From Planctomycetota bacterium (GTDB lineage Bacteria > Planctomycetota > GCA-002687715 > DRQF01), in NCBI GenBank assembly GCA_020639295.1, contig JACKGY010000003.1, positions 310,001 through 374,000 on the forward strand: DNA of 64,000 nt, read 5' to 3'. Position 1 is the first letter of the stretch. Every line of letters starts with the position of its first letter. The notes under the pieces are model-generated. The model saw only the letters and a program-made list of their open reading frames with translations, ran no database searches and was not told the DNA's origin. The translations under genes and the position numbers were made by a program. Below, in pieces: positions 1-9,617 of this stretch.

Positions 1-172
1 GGTGACGGGCGAGATAGGCCTCGAGCCGATCACCGAGTTCGGCCAGGCGCTGGCCGCCGTCCACGCCCGGGCCGCGCCGCCAGACGCCGTGCTCGACGTG
101 GCGGAGCCGGTTGCCCTCGAGGGCGATCAGGCCGTAGCCGGTGACGGTGAGCCCGGGATCGATTCCCACCAT
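1..172 (-). CDS. ruvC: Crossover junction endodeoxyribonuclease RuvC, N-terminal part (runs off the window)
   Basis: The N-terminal ~57 residues of RuvC, the nuclease that resolves Holliday junctions with RuvAB. The reading begins MVGIDPGLTVTGYGLI, which is the RuvC hallmark containing the first catalytic aspartate, followed by a basic strand and a helix (RLAELGDRLEAYLARH) typical of the RNase H-like fold. The rest lies beyond base 1. I chose the ATG at 172 because it starts directly at the conserved motif and has an AGGA about nine bases upstream. An in-frame ATG at 211 would add 13 residues but has no ribosome site. It lies downstream of the large secreted-protein gene on the same strand. 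The identification rests on a short but very characteristic motif. Confidence 0.82.
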   Translation of the reverse strand, partial: MVGIDPGLTVTGYGLIALEGNRLRHVEHGVWRRGPGVDGGQRLAELGDRLEAYLARH

Positions 173-250
173 GAGCCGGGTCCTGCCGGCCGCCGCGTTC
201 CCCTGGGTCATGAGGGGAGGATGGCGGCTCCGGGGGACGGCGGGACCGCC

Positions 251-2092
251 TCAGTTGATCTCGACGTCGAGGAGATAGGGCCCCTGGGTCAGGAAGAACC
301 AGCTGTCGACGCGGATGTAGTAGGTCCCGGTCGTCGCCGCGACGAAGGGCGGGATCGCGAGGCCGATCTCCGCCGCGATGCCCGGGCCGGAGTGGATGTC
401 GATCACCGGGGCCTGGCCCACCGGCGGGAGGATCTGGACCTCGGGGTCGAGCCAGGCTGGGTCGAAGAACTCGCCCTTCATCACCCGCGTGTTGTCGAAG
501 TCGAAGGGGAAGGCCCGGACCTTGACCACGTCGCCCGCGTTGAGGGACCAGGCGAACTGATCAATCTCCTGGGTCACGCTGATGTCACCCATGATCTGCA
601 TCGACCCGGAGTAGCTCGCGTTCAGGGTCTCGACCGCGAGCTGGCTGAGCAGCACGTAGTAGGACGGGTAGTCGTCGGCGTCGAAGCTCGACACCAGATT
701 CTGGGCGTTGCGGACCCGGAGGTGTCCGGTCTTGGCGGCGGCCGGGATCATCGCGGCCAGACGCCCCTGCGCGTTGAGGAAGGGCGTGGTCGGGAGCCAG
801 CTTCCGTTCGCGCCCTGGAACTCCACCGAGATGGTGCTCGGATCGCTCAGGTCGACACCGAAGCAGTAGATCTCGACCACGCCGCCCACCGTGGAGATGT
901 TGGGGTGGATGCCGACGAGCTGCGGCTCGCCGGTCGTCGGGCCCGTCGCGGTCCAGGTGTTCAGCATGTAGTGGCCGGTGCTGTACTCGAAGGCCGAACC
1001 GACCGTGACGCTGTAGTCGCCGGTGAAGGGGGCGACGAAGCGGCGGGCGTTGCCGGTGCCGATGCCCGCGGCGAAGCCGCAGCCACCGTCGTTGTCGTAG
1101 ATGAGCGGATCGATCGGGACCCCGGGCATGCGGAACTCGAGGTCGCTGTTGAGCTGGACGCTCTGCCAGGCCGCGGGGTCGTAGGGTTTGACCACGAGGT
1201 TGAAGGCATCGTAGTTGAAGACCTCGACGAAGAGTTCCTCACCGGCCTCGAGGTGGATCTGGTACTCGTCCACGTCGGTGGGGGAGTCGATCTCGCCCAC
1301 GAGGCTCATGTGACCGTCCAGGAGCTCGCTGCCCGGGAGGCCCTCGCCGACCAGGTTTCCGGCCACCACCACGTAGTGCTTCACGTTGTAGTAGAGGTCC
1401 GGCGACGAACCACGGTCGGTGTGGACGCGAATCGAACCGGAATGGCCGTCGATCGGCACCGCGGCGATGATCTGGTTGCGGCTCTGGCTGATCAGGGTCA
1501 AGGTCTGGCCGCCCATCGTGACCACGGGCGTCTGACCCACCGAGGGCGTGCCGTCGAGATAGTCGCCGAGGATGGTCACCGTGCCGCCCGGCGCGGTCGA
1601 GCGCGGCTCGACCGAGTAGACCACGGGTTTCAGGGCCTGAGAACTGGCGCCGACGAAGTTCGACAGCGAGAAGCCGAGCAGCTTGGTGGGATCCTGGGCG
1701 AGCACCTGAAAGTAGATGTCGTCACCGATCGGGCTGGCGATCGGATAGGGCACGAAGCTGAAGTCGAAGTCGCCGTTGCCGTTGACGAAGCCCCAGCTGA
1801 AGCGCGGGTGGGCCGGGTTGAAGCCGTCGATGCCGACCGTGAAGGCGGGATCCTGCAGATCCACTTCCAGCAGGCCGAGATCGGTGTACCAGACATCGCG
1901 GGTCTTCGAGGCGAGGAGCGCATAGTTCATGCCGGGATAGGCGTTCACGTTCACGGTCGTGACGCTGCCGACGTTCACCGGGATCTGGGTGCCGGTGGCT
2001 CCGTTCCAGACCAGGCTGGTGAACTGCGCGGAGCAGATACCGGCACAGAGGCACAGGATCCCGACGACGATCGCGACGTTTCGGATTCGCAT
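251..2092 (-). CDS. Large secreted protein with IPT/TIG-like and pre-peptidase-like beta domains
   Basis: A 613-residue exported protein of unknown function. Residues 1-22 form a signal peptide (VGILCLCAGICSAQ). Around residues 150-240 there is an immunoglobulin-like IPT/TIG-type segment (YSVEPRSTAPGGTVTILGDYL). It is followed by a bacterial pre-peptidase C-terminal-like beta sandwich (DSPTDVDEYQIHLEAGEELFVEV ... FVAPFTGDYSVTVG). A second TIG-like plus pre-peptidase-like pair fills the C-terminal half (TQEIDQFAWSLNAGDVV ... TGTYYIRVDS). No catalytic domain is visible, so an extracellular binding or structural role is inferred. The modular, enzyme-free architecture resembles planctomycete surface proteins. 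The domain calls come from sequence patterns only. Confidence 0.75.
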   Translation of the reverse strand: MRIRNVAIVVGILCLCAGICSAQFTSLVWNGATGTQIPVNVGSVTTVNVNAYPGMNYALLASKTRDVWYTDLGLLEVDLQDPAFTVGIDGFNPAHPRFSWGFVNGNGDFDFSFVPYPIASPIGDDIYFQVLAQDPTKLLGFSLSNFVGASSQALKPVVYSVEPRSTAPGGTVTILGDYLDGTPSVGQTPVVTMGGQTLTLISQSRNQIIAAVPIDGHSGSIRVHTDRGSSPDLYYNVKHYVVVAGNLVGEGLPGSELLDGHMSLVGEIDSPTDVDEYQIHLEAGEELFVEVFNYDAFNLVVKPYDPAAWQSVQLNSDLEFRMPGVPIDPLIYDNDGGCGFAAGIGTGNARRFVAPFTGDYSVTVGSAFEYSTGHYMLNTWTATGPTTGEPQLVGIHPNISTVGGVVEIYCFGVDLSDPSTISVEFQGANGSWLPTTPFLNAQGRLAAMIPAAAKTGHLRVRNAQNLVSSFDADDYPSYYVLLSQLAVETLNASYSGSMQIMGDISVTQEIDQFAWSLNAGDVVKVRAFPFDFDNTRVMKGEFFDPAWLDPEVQILPPVGQAPVIDIHSGPGIAAEIGLAIPPFVAATTGTYYIRVDSWFFLTQGPYLLDVEIN

Positions 2093-2315
2093 GGCATGTC
2101 TCCTCCCCTCAAGGGTCTTCGCTCGGCGATTGGCGTCGCCGCGTTCGAGGGGTTGGTCCTTCTGTCGTCGGTCGCCGGAGGGGACTTGGATGAGGCATTC
2201 GCCGGCTCTTCATCGACCCCCGATGGCGGGGACTCGATGCCCGGCGCGGCAGCGGGTAGGATCTGGCCTGGTAGAAGATGCGTGACCCGCTCGGCCCCCA
2301 GGGAGACAAGTCGGC

Positions 2316-3029
2316 GTGAGATTAGGCCTTGTCATCGTCGCGGCCGGCGTGGGTGAACGGCTCGGGCAGGGTCGCCACAAGGCGTTGGTCCCGGTCGGGG
2401 GCCGGCCGATGCTTCTTCGCTGCGCCGAAATTTTTTCCTCCATTCCGGCGGTGGAGGAGCGGGTGCTCGTGGTACACGCGGACGATCTCGACGCTCTCGA
2501 GGATGGCGAATTGGGCCGCGAGCTGCGCCGTTACGGCGCCTGGCGGGTCGTTCCCGGTGGCGCGCGCCGCCAGGACTCGGTGCTCGCCGGCTTGCGCGCG
2601 CTCGGCGAGGCGATCGAGGGCGCGCTGGTGCACGACGCGGCCCGCCCCTTCGTCAGCCGGGCCACCATCGAGGCCCTCGGTCGGGCGCTCGAGGACGCGG
2701 TGGGCGCGGTGCCGGTGGTGCCGGTGGCGAGCACGGTCAAGCGCATCGGCGACGGCGGCCGGGTCGTGGAGACCCTGCCGCGCGCGAGCCTGCGCCTGGC
2801 CCAGACCCCCCAGGCCGGTCGGCGGCGCGAGCTGATCGCCGCGCTGGAGGCGGCCGCCGAACTCGGCCTCGAGGTGACCGACGACGTCGCGGCGCTCGAA
2901 CATCTCGGTCACCAGGTGATCGCGATTCCGGACAGTCCCTGGAACTTCAAGGTGACCACGCCGCAGGATCTCGTGCTCGCCGAGCTGGTGGCGCGGGAGG
3001 GCCTCTGGCTGGAGGAGGGTGGACGATGA
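2316..3029 (+). CDS. ispD: 2-C-methyl-D-erythritol 4-phosphate cytidylyltransferase
   Basis: IspD couples CTP to methylerythritol phosphate, the third step of the non-mevalonate isoprenoid pathway in the cytoplasm. The nucleotide-binding loop is at residues 8-24 (IVAAGVGERLGQGRHKAL) with Lys22 in the usual place. The conserved ALVHDAARPF segment is near 103, and the substrate part RASLRLAQTPQAGRR follows. At 237 residues the length is standard. The start is a GTG with GGGAGA upstream. It overlaps ispF by four bases (ATGA), so the two are translationally coupled. The two pathway enzymes are adjacent, as in many bacteria. Confidence 0.96.
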   Translation: MRLGLVIVAAGVGERLGQGRHKALVPVGGRPMLLRCAEIFSSIPAVEERVLVVHADDLDALEDGELGRELRRYGAWRVVPGGARRQDSVLAGLRALGEAIEGALVHDAARPFVSRATIEALGRALEDAVGAVPVVPVASTVKRIGDGGRVVETLPRASLRLAQTPQAGRRRELIAALEAAAELGLEVTDDVAALEHLGHQVIAIPDSPWNFKVTTPQDLVLAELVAREGLWLEEGGR

Positions 3030-3505
3030 GGATCGGCACCGGCTACGACATCCACCGGCTGGGGCCGGAGCGCAAGCTCGTCCTGGGCGGTCTCGAGATC
3101 CCGTTCGATCGCGGCCTGATCGGCCACTCGGACGGCGACGCCGTCCTGCACGCGATCACCGACGCCGCCCTGGGGGCCGCCGGCCTTCCCGACATCGGCG
3201 AGCTCTTCCCCGACGACGACCCGGCCTTCGCCGGCGCCGATAGCGCGGTCCTGCTCGCAGCGGCGATGGGGCGCGTCCGCGAACGCGGCCTCGAGGTCGG
3301 CAACGTCGACCTCAACGTCATCGCCGAGCGTCCGAAGCTCAAGCCCTACAAGATCGCCATGCGTGATCGCATCGCCGCCATCCTCGAGGTCGAGCCGGAA
3401 CGCGTCAGCGTCAAGGCCAAGACCCGCGAGAAGCTGGGCGCCGTTGGCCGCAACGAGGCGATCGAGGTCCACTGTGTCATCCTCCTGGAGGAGAGAAGCC
3501 GATGA
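3026..3505 (+). CDS. ispF: 2-C-methyl-D-erythritol 2,4-cyclodiphosphate synthase
   Basis: IspF cyclises the CDP-methylerythritol phosphate intermediate with release of CMP, the fifth step of the same isoprenoid pathway. The three zinc ligands are all present: Asp8 and His10 in GTGYDIHRL, and His42 in GDAVLHAITDA. The HSDGD loop and the DIGELFPDDDP segment are also conserved. At 159 residues it is complete. It overlaps ispD upstream and the next gene downstream, both by ATGA, which indicates one transcript. The fourth-step kinase (ispE) is not in this window. Confidence 0.97.
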   Translation: MRIGTGYDIHRLGPERKLVLGGLEIPFDRGLIGHSDGDAVLHAITDAALGAAGLPDIGELFPDDDPAFAGADSAVLLAAAMGRVRERGLEVGNVDLNVIAERPKLKPYKIAMRDRIAAILEVEPERVSVKAKTREKLGAVGRNEAIEVHCVILLEERSR

Positions 3506-4761
3506 GGCCCAGCCTGACCAGCCTCTGCCTGACCCTCGTGCTCGCGCTCGCCGTCGCCGCGCCGGCGCAGGAGGCCGCCGCCACCGTCGCCGACTTCCTG
3601 AAGCGCGCCCGACCCTTGCGTCAGGACGACGCCTGTGCCCGCCTCCTGGTGCTGCGCCGCGAACATCCGCGGTTGATCCGACCGATCATCGTCCTCGGCG
3701 AGCAGGCGCGCGCGCTCGCCGCCGCCGAACCGAGGTCCACGGCGCGGATCGACGAGTTGGCGACCGCCCTGGCCGACTGCGGCGAGACCCTGATCGATCG
3801 GCCGCGTCCGGCCATCGTCGAACTCGACGCGCTGCTCGCCGCCGGAGCGACCGACGACGACCGGCTGCTGCTCCTCGCCCTGGACCGGGCCCTGCATCTG
3901 CGCATCGCCGACACCGTGATCCGGCGCTTCGAGGATCGCGGCGCCTTCGCCGGCATGTACCGCGATCTCCACGGCCAGGACCCGCGCCTGGCTCGGGCCT
4001 ACATGGACAAGTTCCTCGATCGCCTGGAGAGCCTCGGCCATCGCGGCCATGCGGCCCAGGCCGTGGCCGAACTGGCCGGCCCCGACCAGCGCGAGGCCTT
4101 CGCCGCCGAGGCGGCCCGGGTCCTCGCCCAGGAGGACGAGAACGACGAGGTCCGTCGTGGTGCCCTGGTGCTGATGAAGCGACTCGGCCGCGGCCAGGAA
4201 TTCGACGCCGCGGTGGCGGCCGAACTCGCCGTCGTGCGCGAGGAGAACGCCAAGGAGCGTGGCAAGCGTTCCATCGCCCGCCTGCTCGTCGCGCTCGAGA
4301 ATCTCGTCGACCTCAACGGCCGCGCCGGGATCGACGCCGAGGCCTTGCGGCTCGACCGCGACTACTGTGGACTCCTGCTGCGCGAGTGCAGCTTCGAGAC
4401 CCAGTCGGGCGAGGCCCGGGCGGGGATCGCCGGGGCGCTCTACGATTTCTCCTGCCGCCTGAGCCGTGCCGCCGCCTTGCCCGCGGCCGAGTACGTGCTG
4501 GAGCTCGCCCTTGCCTGGGGCTACTCCGGCTTCGACTGGCTGGCGAGCGACCCCGATCTGGCCAACCTCCGCGGCCGCGAGGGCTTCGGCGAGCGCATCG
4601 CCGCCTGGCGGGCGGACAGGAGACCGGAGGCCGCGACGCGCTTCACGCCGGAGCGCTTCGACGCGGTGGTCGGTCGGGGGGTGGACGAGGCCCTGAAGAA
4701 GATGGCCGCGGGTGCCGCCCGCGGGAACGATGACAAGGAGAAGGACCATGAAGATGACTGA
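3502..4761 (+). CDS. Secreted alpha-helical repeat protein of unknown function
   Basis: A 419-residue protein with an N-terminal signal peptide (LCLTLVLALAVAAPAQEA) and then almost entirely amphipathic helices rich in Ala, Arg and Leu, consistent with TPR- or HEAT-like repeats. The C-terminal part YSGFDWLASDPDLANLRG resembles the end-of-repeat motif seen in TPR proteins of planctomycete type. No catalytic residues are recognisable. It shares ATGA with the end of ispF, and its tail overlaps the start of the dipeptidase gene by 14 bases, so it belongs to the isp-pepD operon. A periplasmic scaffolding role is only a guess. Confidence 0.7.
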   Translation: MRPSLTSLCLTLVLALAVAAPAQEAAATVADFLKRARPLRQDDACARLLVLRREHPRLIRPIIVLGEQARALAAAEPRSTARIDELATALADCGETLIDRPRPAIVELDALLAAGATDDDRLLLLALDRALHLRIADTVIRRFEDRGAFAGMYRDLHGQDPRLARAYMDKFLDRLESLGHRGHAAQAVAELAGPDQREAFAAEAARVLAQEDENDEVRRGALVLMKRLGRGQEFDAAVAAELAVVREENAKERGKRSIARLLVALENLVDLNGRAGIDAEALRLDRDYCGLLLRECSFETQSGEARAGIAGALYDFSCRLSRAAALPAAEYVLELALAWGYSGFDWLASDPDLANLRGREGFGERIAAWRADRRPEAATRFTPERFDAVVGRGVDEALKKMAAGAARGNDDKEKDHEDD

Positions 4762-6226
4762 GGTCAAGGAACTGGAACCGCGCGGCGTCTGGGAGATCTT
4801 CGCTTCGATCGCCGCGGTGCCGCGGCCCTCGAAGCAGGAGACCGCGATCCGCGATCTCCTGCGTCGGCGCGCCGAGGCGGCCGGTTTCTCCACCGCGCTC
4901 GACGCGATCGGCAACCTGGTCGTGCGCGTCCCGGCCAAGCCCGGCTTCGAGAAGGCGCCGGTGACGGTGATCCAGGGCCACCTGGACATGGTCTGCGAGA
5001 AGAACGAGGCGACGGTTCATGACTTCGAGCGCGATCCGATCAAGCTCGGGATCGCCGAGGAGAAGGGCCGCGTCTTCGTCACCGCCGAGGGGACGACCCT
5101 CGGGGCCGACAACGGCATCGGCGTGGCCATGGGCCTGGCCGCGGCCCTCGATCCCGAGGTCGTGCACGGACCGCTCGAACTCCTGATGACGATCGACGAG
5201 GAAGCCGGCATGACCGGGGCCAAGAACCTCGATCCCGCCGTGCTCGTCGGCCGCCGGATGATCAACCTCGACTCCGAGGACGACGCCGCGCTCTTCGTCG
5301 GTTGCGCCGGTGGCTGCGACGTCAGCCTGAGCTGGACCTTCCAGCGCGAGGCCGTCGCCACCGGGATGAAGGGCTACAAGGTGACCATGCGCGGTCTGCG
5401 CGGCGGCCACTCGGGCATCGACATCCACGAGAATCGCGGCAACGCGCTGAAACTGCTCGCGAGCCTCCTGGTCGAGGCCGGCGCCAGGCGGATCGCCGGC
5501 GGTCGTGGCGGTTCCCTGCGGAACGCCATCCCGCGCGAGGCGAGCCTCGAGGTCGTGGGCGGCGCCGACCTGGGCCGGAAGCTGGAGGAGGCGGCGGCGC
5601 GCTACCAGGAGCTGGCCCGGAGCACCTTCCACGAGGTCGAGGCCGAAGTCCTGGTGGAACCGGTGACGGCGCCCGGCCTCGCCCTGAGCGAGGGCGACGG
5701 CGGCCGGCTCCTGGCGGCCCTGCGGGGCCTGCCGAGCGGCGTGATCGCGGTCGTGCCGGAGATCGCCGGCCAGATCCTCAGCTCCAACAACACCGCGACC
5801 CTGTCCTTCGCGGAACAGGGCCAGGCGTTTACTGCCTCGGTCTGCTGTCTGGCGCGCAGCGCCGATCCGCGCCATCTCAGGCGCATCGTCGATCAGATCC
5901 GCGGCGTCGGCGAGCTGGCCGGCGCCGAGGTGACCGACGGCAACGAGTACCCCGGCTGGCAGCCGAACATGGAGTCGCCGCTCCTGGCCCGGACCCGGGC
6001 GCTCTACGCCCAGACCTTCGGCAGCGAGGCGCAGATCCTGGCGATCCATGCCGGTCTCGAATGCGGCATCCTCAACGAGCGCATGGACGGGCAGATGGAC
6101 ATGATCTCCTTCGGCCCGACCATCCAGGGCGCGCACAGCCCGGATGAGCGGGTCTGGGTCGACTCGGTCGCCAAGATCTGGGTGCTCTTCCGGAACCTGT
6201 TGGCGGAACTCGCCCAGGACCGCTGA
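4748..6226 (+). CDS. pepD: Aminoacyl-histidine dipeptidase (beta-Ala-His dipeptidase, M20 family)
   Basis: A two-metal M20C dipeptidase that hydrolyses Xaa-His dipeptides in the cytoplasm. With the start used here, the metal-site residues are His78 and Asp80 (VIQGHLDMVCEK), Asp121 (LGADNGIGVA), and Glu151-Glu152 (TIDEEAGMTGA). The lid-domain motif RGGHSGIDIHENRGNA is present, and the C-terminal half matches the family (AIHAGLECGIL). At 492 residues it has the usual PepD length. I placed the start at the ATG at 4748, with AAGGAGAAGG just upstream, rather than at an upstream in-frame ATG at 4712. It is the last gene of the isp operon, followed by an inverted repeat. Confidence 0.93.
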   Translation: MKMTEVKELEPRGVWEIFASIAAVPRPSKQETAIRDLLRRRAEAAGFSTALDAIGNLVVRVPAKPGFEKAPVTVIQGHLDMVCEKNEATVHDFERDPIKLGIAEEKGRVFVTAEGTTLGADNGIGVAMGLAAALDPEVVHGPLELLMTIDEEAGMTGAKNLDPAVLVGRRMINLDSEDDAALFVGCAGGCDVSLSWTFQREAVATGMKGYKVTMRGLRGGHSGIDIHENRGNALKLLASLLVEAGARRIAGGRGGSLRNAIPREASLEVVGGADLGRKLEEAAARYQELARSTFHEVEAEVLVEPVTAPGLALSEGDGGRLLAALRGLPSGVIAVVPEIAGQILSSNNTATLSFAEQGQAFTASVCCLARSADPRHLRRIVDQIRGVGELAGAEVTDGNEYPGWQPNMESPLLARTRALYAQTFGSEAQILAIHAGLECGILNERMDGQMDMISFGPTIQGAHSPDERVWVDSVAKIWVLFRNLLAELAQDR

Positions 6227-6254
6227 GGACGCGGCCTCCTAGGGCCTCGGCAAG

Positions 6255-6294
6255 GCACCCGCGGCGACGGTTTTTTGGCTGACGCCGCGGGTGC
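6255..6294. terminator. Perfect 12-bp inverted repeat after pepD, terminator-like
   Basis: GCACCCGCGGCG (6255-6266) is exactly complementary to CGCCGCGGGTGC (6283-6294). A 16-base loop between them holds six T. There is no T-tract after the stem, so it is not a textbook intrinsic terminator. Its position between pepD and the next gene fits a transcription stop or an RNA stabiliser. Confidence 0.5.
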
Positions 6295-6300
6295 GCTACC

Positions 6301-7260
6301 ATGCCCCGGGAGCAGACCGTCCGTGCCATGAGAGACCTCGAACGAGTCCAGAGCTTGCGCTTGCCGCCGATCCTCGATCTCCGGGAGGAGATCGGCTCGG
6401 CGCGGCTCTCGGCCTTCCAGCTCGGGCCCGACGGCCGCATCTGGCTCGCCTTCGAGAGCCTTCGTGGTGGGACGCGCCGCCTGCGGGTCCAGTCGTATCA
6501 CGGGGCCACCCGGGAACTCGATCTGGAGTTCATGGCGCCGCCCTTCACCACCCATCTCGTGCAGCCGCTCGGCGACGACATCCTGCTCGCCTGTTCCCGC
6601 TGCGGCTGCGGCTCGGGGGCGGCGGGCGCCTGCGCCGCGGCGATCTACGACCGGCAGGGCCGACTGGTTCGACCACTCTCCCTGGGCGAGGGAATCGCCA
6701 ACCTGCAGGCGACCATCGGCGGCGCGATCTGGGTCGGCTATCTCGCCGAGGGCGACTTCGGCAACGTCAGCTGGACCCGTCCCGCCGAGCAGCCCGGGCT
6801 GGCGCGGTGGTCACGGGTCGGGCAGCCGGACTGGGTGCTCGCCGACGAGGATCTCGACGACCTCGACGACTGCTATGCCCTCAACGTCGTGGCCGACGAC
6901 GAGGTCTGGTTCCTGCACTTCCCGCGCTTCGCCCTCGTCCGTCTGCGCGACTTCGAGGTGGTCGGTAGCTGGGATCTGCCGCTCGCGGGCGGCTGCAGCA
7001 TGGCCGTGGCCGAGAACCTGGCCCTGGTCCGCTGCGACGAGGACGACGCCGAGGGCGAACGGGATCTATTCGTTCTCTACTCGCTCCGCGCGGGCGGCGA
7101 CGTCGACCGGCTCGGGGCCGTCCGTTTCACCGACGAATCGGGACGGCCGCTCGACGGCGCGCGGATCAGCGCCCGTGGAGCCAGGATCGGCATCCTGCAT
7201 GGCGGCCTCGTCTACCATCAGGAACTGCGCCACGTCGCCGCCAGCCTGACGCTCATCTGA
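6301..7260 (+). CDS. Hypothetical protein, possibly beta-propeller-like
   Basis: 319 residues with no recognisable family. The sequence reads as repeated short beta strands ending in polar turns (GPDGRIWLAFES, GGAIWVGYLAEGDFG, DDEVWFLHFPRFALVRLRD), which suggests a propeller-like fold. A small Cys-Gly cluster (SRCGCGSG) lies near residue 100. No signal peptide is visible, so it is probably cytoplasmic. The ATG at 6301 follows the hairpin directly. A second in-frame ATG at 6328 is an equally plausible start because neither has a good ribosome site. Confidence 0.55.
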   Translation: MPREQTVRAMRDLERVQSLRLPPILDLREEIGSARLSAFQLGPDGRIWLAFESLRGGTRRLRVQSYHGATRELDLEFMAPPFTTHLVQPLGDDILLACSRCGCGSGAAGACAAAIYDRQGRLVRPLSLGEGIANLQATIGGAIWVGYLAEGDFGNVSWTRPAEQPGLARWSRVGQPDWVLADEDLDDLDDCYALNVVADDEVWFLHFPRFALVRLRDFEVVGSWDLPLAGGCSMAVAENLALVRCDEDDAEGERDLFVLYSLRAGGDVDRLGAVRFTDESGRPLDGARISARGARIGILHGGLVYHQELRHVAASLTLI

Positions 7261-7313
7261 TTCTCACCGGGCCACGGGCGACGAAGCCGGTGGCGAGCAG
7301 GTAGACTCCGGTC

Positions 7314-9548
7314 ATGCAGAGACGCGACTTCCTCCGTTACTGCGGCGCCGCCTTCGCCGCCCTCGAGGCCTCGAGCTGGTATCGCGCGCCCCGTGGCGAC
7401 GGAGTCCGGCCGGGCGGTTTCGCCGGCCGCTTCCAGGAGATCCCGCGACCGGTGCCGCCGCTGGGCCAGGCGATCGCCGAGCGCTTCGATCCGGTCGACG
7501 ACCTCCGCCTGCCGCAGGGCTACGAGCAGCGCATCCTCGCCCGCTGGGGTGACCGCTTCGGCGCGATCGAGTTCGGCACCAACTGCGACCACTGCGCCAT
7601 CCTGCCCGTCCCCGGTCGGGCCGAGCGCTACTGGCTGATGGTCAACCACGAGTACGTCTCCCTGCTGCCCTGGCTGCAGGGCTTCGCCCTGGCCAAGGGG
7701 CGCGAGCTGCCGCAGCTGCGGCGGAGCAAGAAGAAGCTGGTGCTGGCGGGGCGGAAGCTCGGCGGTCTGAGCCTCGATCTCGAGGCCGAAGGCGACGAGG
7801 ACGAGAACGAGGCCCGGGCCGCGGCGCGGCTAGTCTGCCGCGAGGCGCTCGCCGACCTCGGCCTGAGCCTGCTCGAGCTCGAGCTGAACGGCCGGGGCGA
7901 ACTCGTGGTCGCCGCCGATGGCCGCCATCGCCGCATCCACGCCTTCGGCACCGTCAACGTCGCCGCGGCCGACCGGCCCCGGTTCGCGGGGCCCGGCGCC
8001 CGGCGGCTCGGGGCGCCGCGGGGCAGCATGTGCAACTGCTCGGGCGGCGTCTCGCCCTGGGGGACCTTCTTCAGCTGCGAGGAGAACTTCCAGGACTACA
8101 CCACCCACCGGATCCTGCCCGATGGTCGGGTCCTCGGCCGGCGACTCTTCGGCGTCAACGGCCATGACAAGCAGCTCGACCTGCCGCGCTTCCTCGAGGG
8201 CATCGGCCAGGGCGCCCCGGACGGCCCGCTCGACGGGCGCCACTACGGCTGGGTCGCCGAGATCGAACCCGCGACCGGACGCCTGGTGAAGCAGATCGCG
8301 CTCGGGCGCTTCCGCCACGAGAACGTCGCCATCGCGGCCACGGCCGGCAAGGCGCTCGCGGTCTACATGGGCGACGACGCCCGCGGCGGCCACGTCTGGA
8401 AGTTCGTCTCGCGCCGGATCGTGGCGCGGCCCGAGGATCCGGCCAACTCGGCGCTGCTGGCCGATGGCAGCCTGATGGTGGCCCGGTTCGAGACCGATCA
8501 TCGCGGCCGCTGGCTGGCGCTCGAACCGGAGACGCCTCTGGTCCGACCCCGGCCGGAACGCTGCGCCGGCGGCAGCATGCTGCTACCGCGCCGGTCCCCG
8601 GAAGGCGACCTCGAACAAGGTGGGCACGAGCGCGTCGGCCGTGGCGGCCGATCGGTCGACGCCTGGATCGCGGACCTCGAGGGCTTCACCGGCAAGGCCT
8701 TCGCCGAGCTGACCCTCGGCGATCTGGTGCGGCCCACGATCGGGGCCGGCGAAGACGCGCGGGAGCTGAAGCGCTGGGTGATCCTGATGGATGCCTTCGC
8801 CATGGCCAACTGCATCGGCGCCAGCCCGGCGGCCCGGCCGGAGGACCTCGAGTGCGAGTTCGGCGGCGGCGGTGTCCTCAACGTCTTCGTCTCCTTCACC
8901 GACTTCGGCGGTGACGACGACGGCTCGCCCGACCTCGAGGCCTTCCCGGAGGCGGCGGGCACGAGCAGTCGACGGCACGGCGGCATCCGTCATCTGAGCG
9001 AGAAGGATGGCGACCCCGCGGCCCTGGAGTTCCTCTGGGGCGATCTGGTGATGAGCGGCGAGCCCGCCGACGGCGGCGGCGGCTTCGCCGCGCCGGACAA
9101 CCTGGTCATCGATCCGGATGGCGAGATCTGGTTCGTCACCGACATGAGCGAGGCGAACGCCGAGGTCGCCTCGCGCGGCGAGGTGCCGCCGGGTTCCAAG
9201 GCCTTCCAGGGTCTGTTCGGCAACAATGCCATGTGGTGGCTCCCGCGGAAGGGGCGACCGGTCTGCTTCGCCCAGGGACCGATGGAGGCCGAATTGACCG
9301 GGCCCGCCTTCCTGCGCACGCGCGCGGGCGAGACCCTGCTCCTGCTCTCGGTGCAGCATCCTGGCGAACAGCACGGCCGGCTCGAGCAGGACCGCGTCGA
9401 GGAGCGACGCTACGTCCTGCGCGGCGCCGACGACGAGATGGTGACCCAGAAACGCCGCATTCCCCTCGGTTCGCGCTTCGCCGCCGCCGCCGACGGCGTG
9501 CCGCGATCGGCCGTCTGCGTCATCCGACGCTGCCCCGAGAGGAAATGA
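7314..9548 (+). CDS. PhoX-like (DUF839) protein with a twin-arginine-type N-terminus
   Basis: A 744-residue member of the DUF839 (PhoX) family, which contains calcium/iron-dependent alkaline phosphatases. The N-terminus MQRRDFLRYCGAAFAAL has the RRxFL pattern of Tat export, so the protein probably acts in the periplasm. Family features are LPQGYEQRILARWGD, an internal SPWGTFFSCEENFQDY region, GWVAEIEPATGRLVK, HENVAIA, and the C-terminal AAPDNLVIDPDGEIWFVTD motif. The family name is supported by several motifs. The enzyme activity and substrate are not established from sequence. No phosphate-regulation gene is nearby. Confidence 0.85.
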   Translation: MQRRDFLRYCGAAFAALEASSWYRAPRGDGVRPGGFAGRFQEIPRPVPPLGQAIAERFDPVDDLRLPQGYEQRILARWGDRFGAIEFGTNCDHCAILPVPGRAERYWLMVNHEYVSLLPWLQGFALAKGRELPQLRRSKKKLVLAGRKLGGLSLDLEAEGDEDENEARAAARLVCREALADLGLSLLELELNGRGELVVAADGRHRRIHAFGTVNVAAADRPRFAGPGARRLGAPRGSMCNCSGGVSPWGTFFSCEENFQDYTTHRILPDGRVLGRRLFGVNGHDKQLDLPRFLEGIGQGAPDGPLDGRHYGWVAEIEPATGRLVKQIALGRFRHENVAIAATAGKALAVYMGDDARGGHVWKFVSRRIVARPEDPANSALLADGSLMVARFETDHRGRWLALEPETPLVRPRPERCAGGSMLLPRRSPEGDLEQGGHERVGRGGRSVDAWIADLEGFTGKAFAELTLGDLVRPTIGAGEDARELKRWVILMDAFAMANCIGASPAARPEDLECEFGGGGVLNVFVSFTDFGGDDDGSPDLEAFPEAAGTSSRRHGGIRHLSEKDGDPAALEFLWGDLVMSGEPADGGGGFAAPDNLVIDPDGEIWFVTDMSEANAEVASRGEVPPGSKAFQGLFGNNAMWWLPRKGRPVCFAQGPMEAELTGPAFLRTRAGETLLLLSVQHPGEQHGRLEQDRVEERRYVLRGADDEMVTQKRRIPLGSRFAAAADGVPRSAVCVIRRCPERK

Positions 9549-9617
9549 CCCGGACCCGCGCCGAGGCCGTCATCCCGCCGCGGTAGGATCGGGCCCGTAG
9601 CCCCCGGACGAGCCGTC

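Noticed and set aside
2..2356. 784-codon open frame on the plus strand
   Set aside because: It is antisense to ruvC and the secreted protein and shows no family motif; long antisense frames are common in high-GC DNA.
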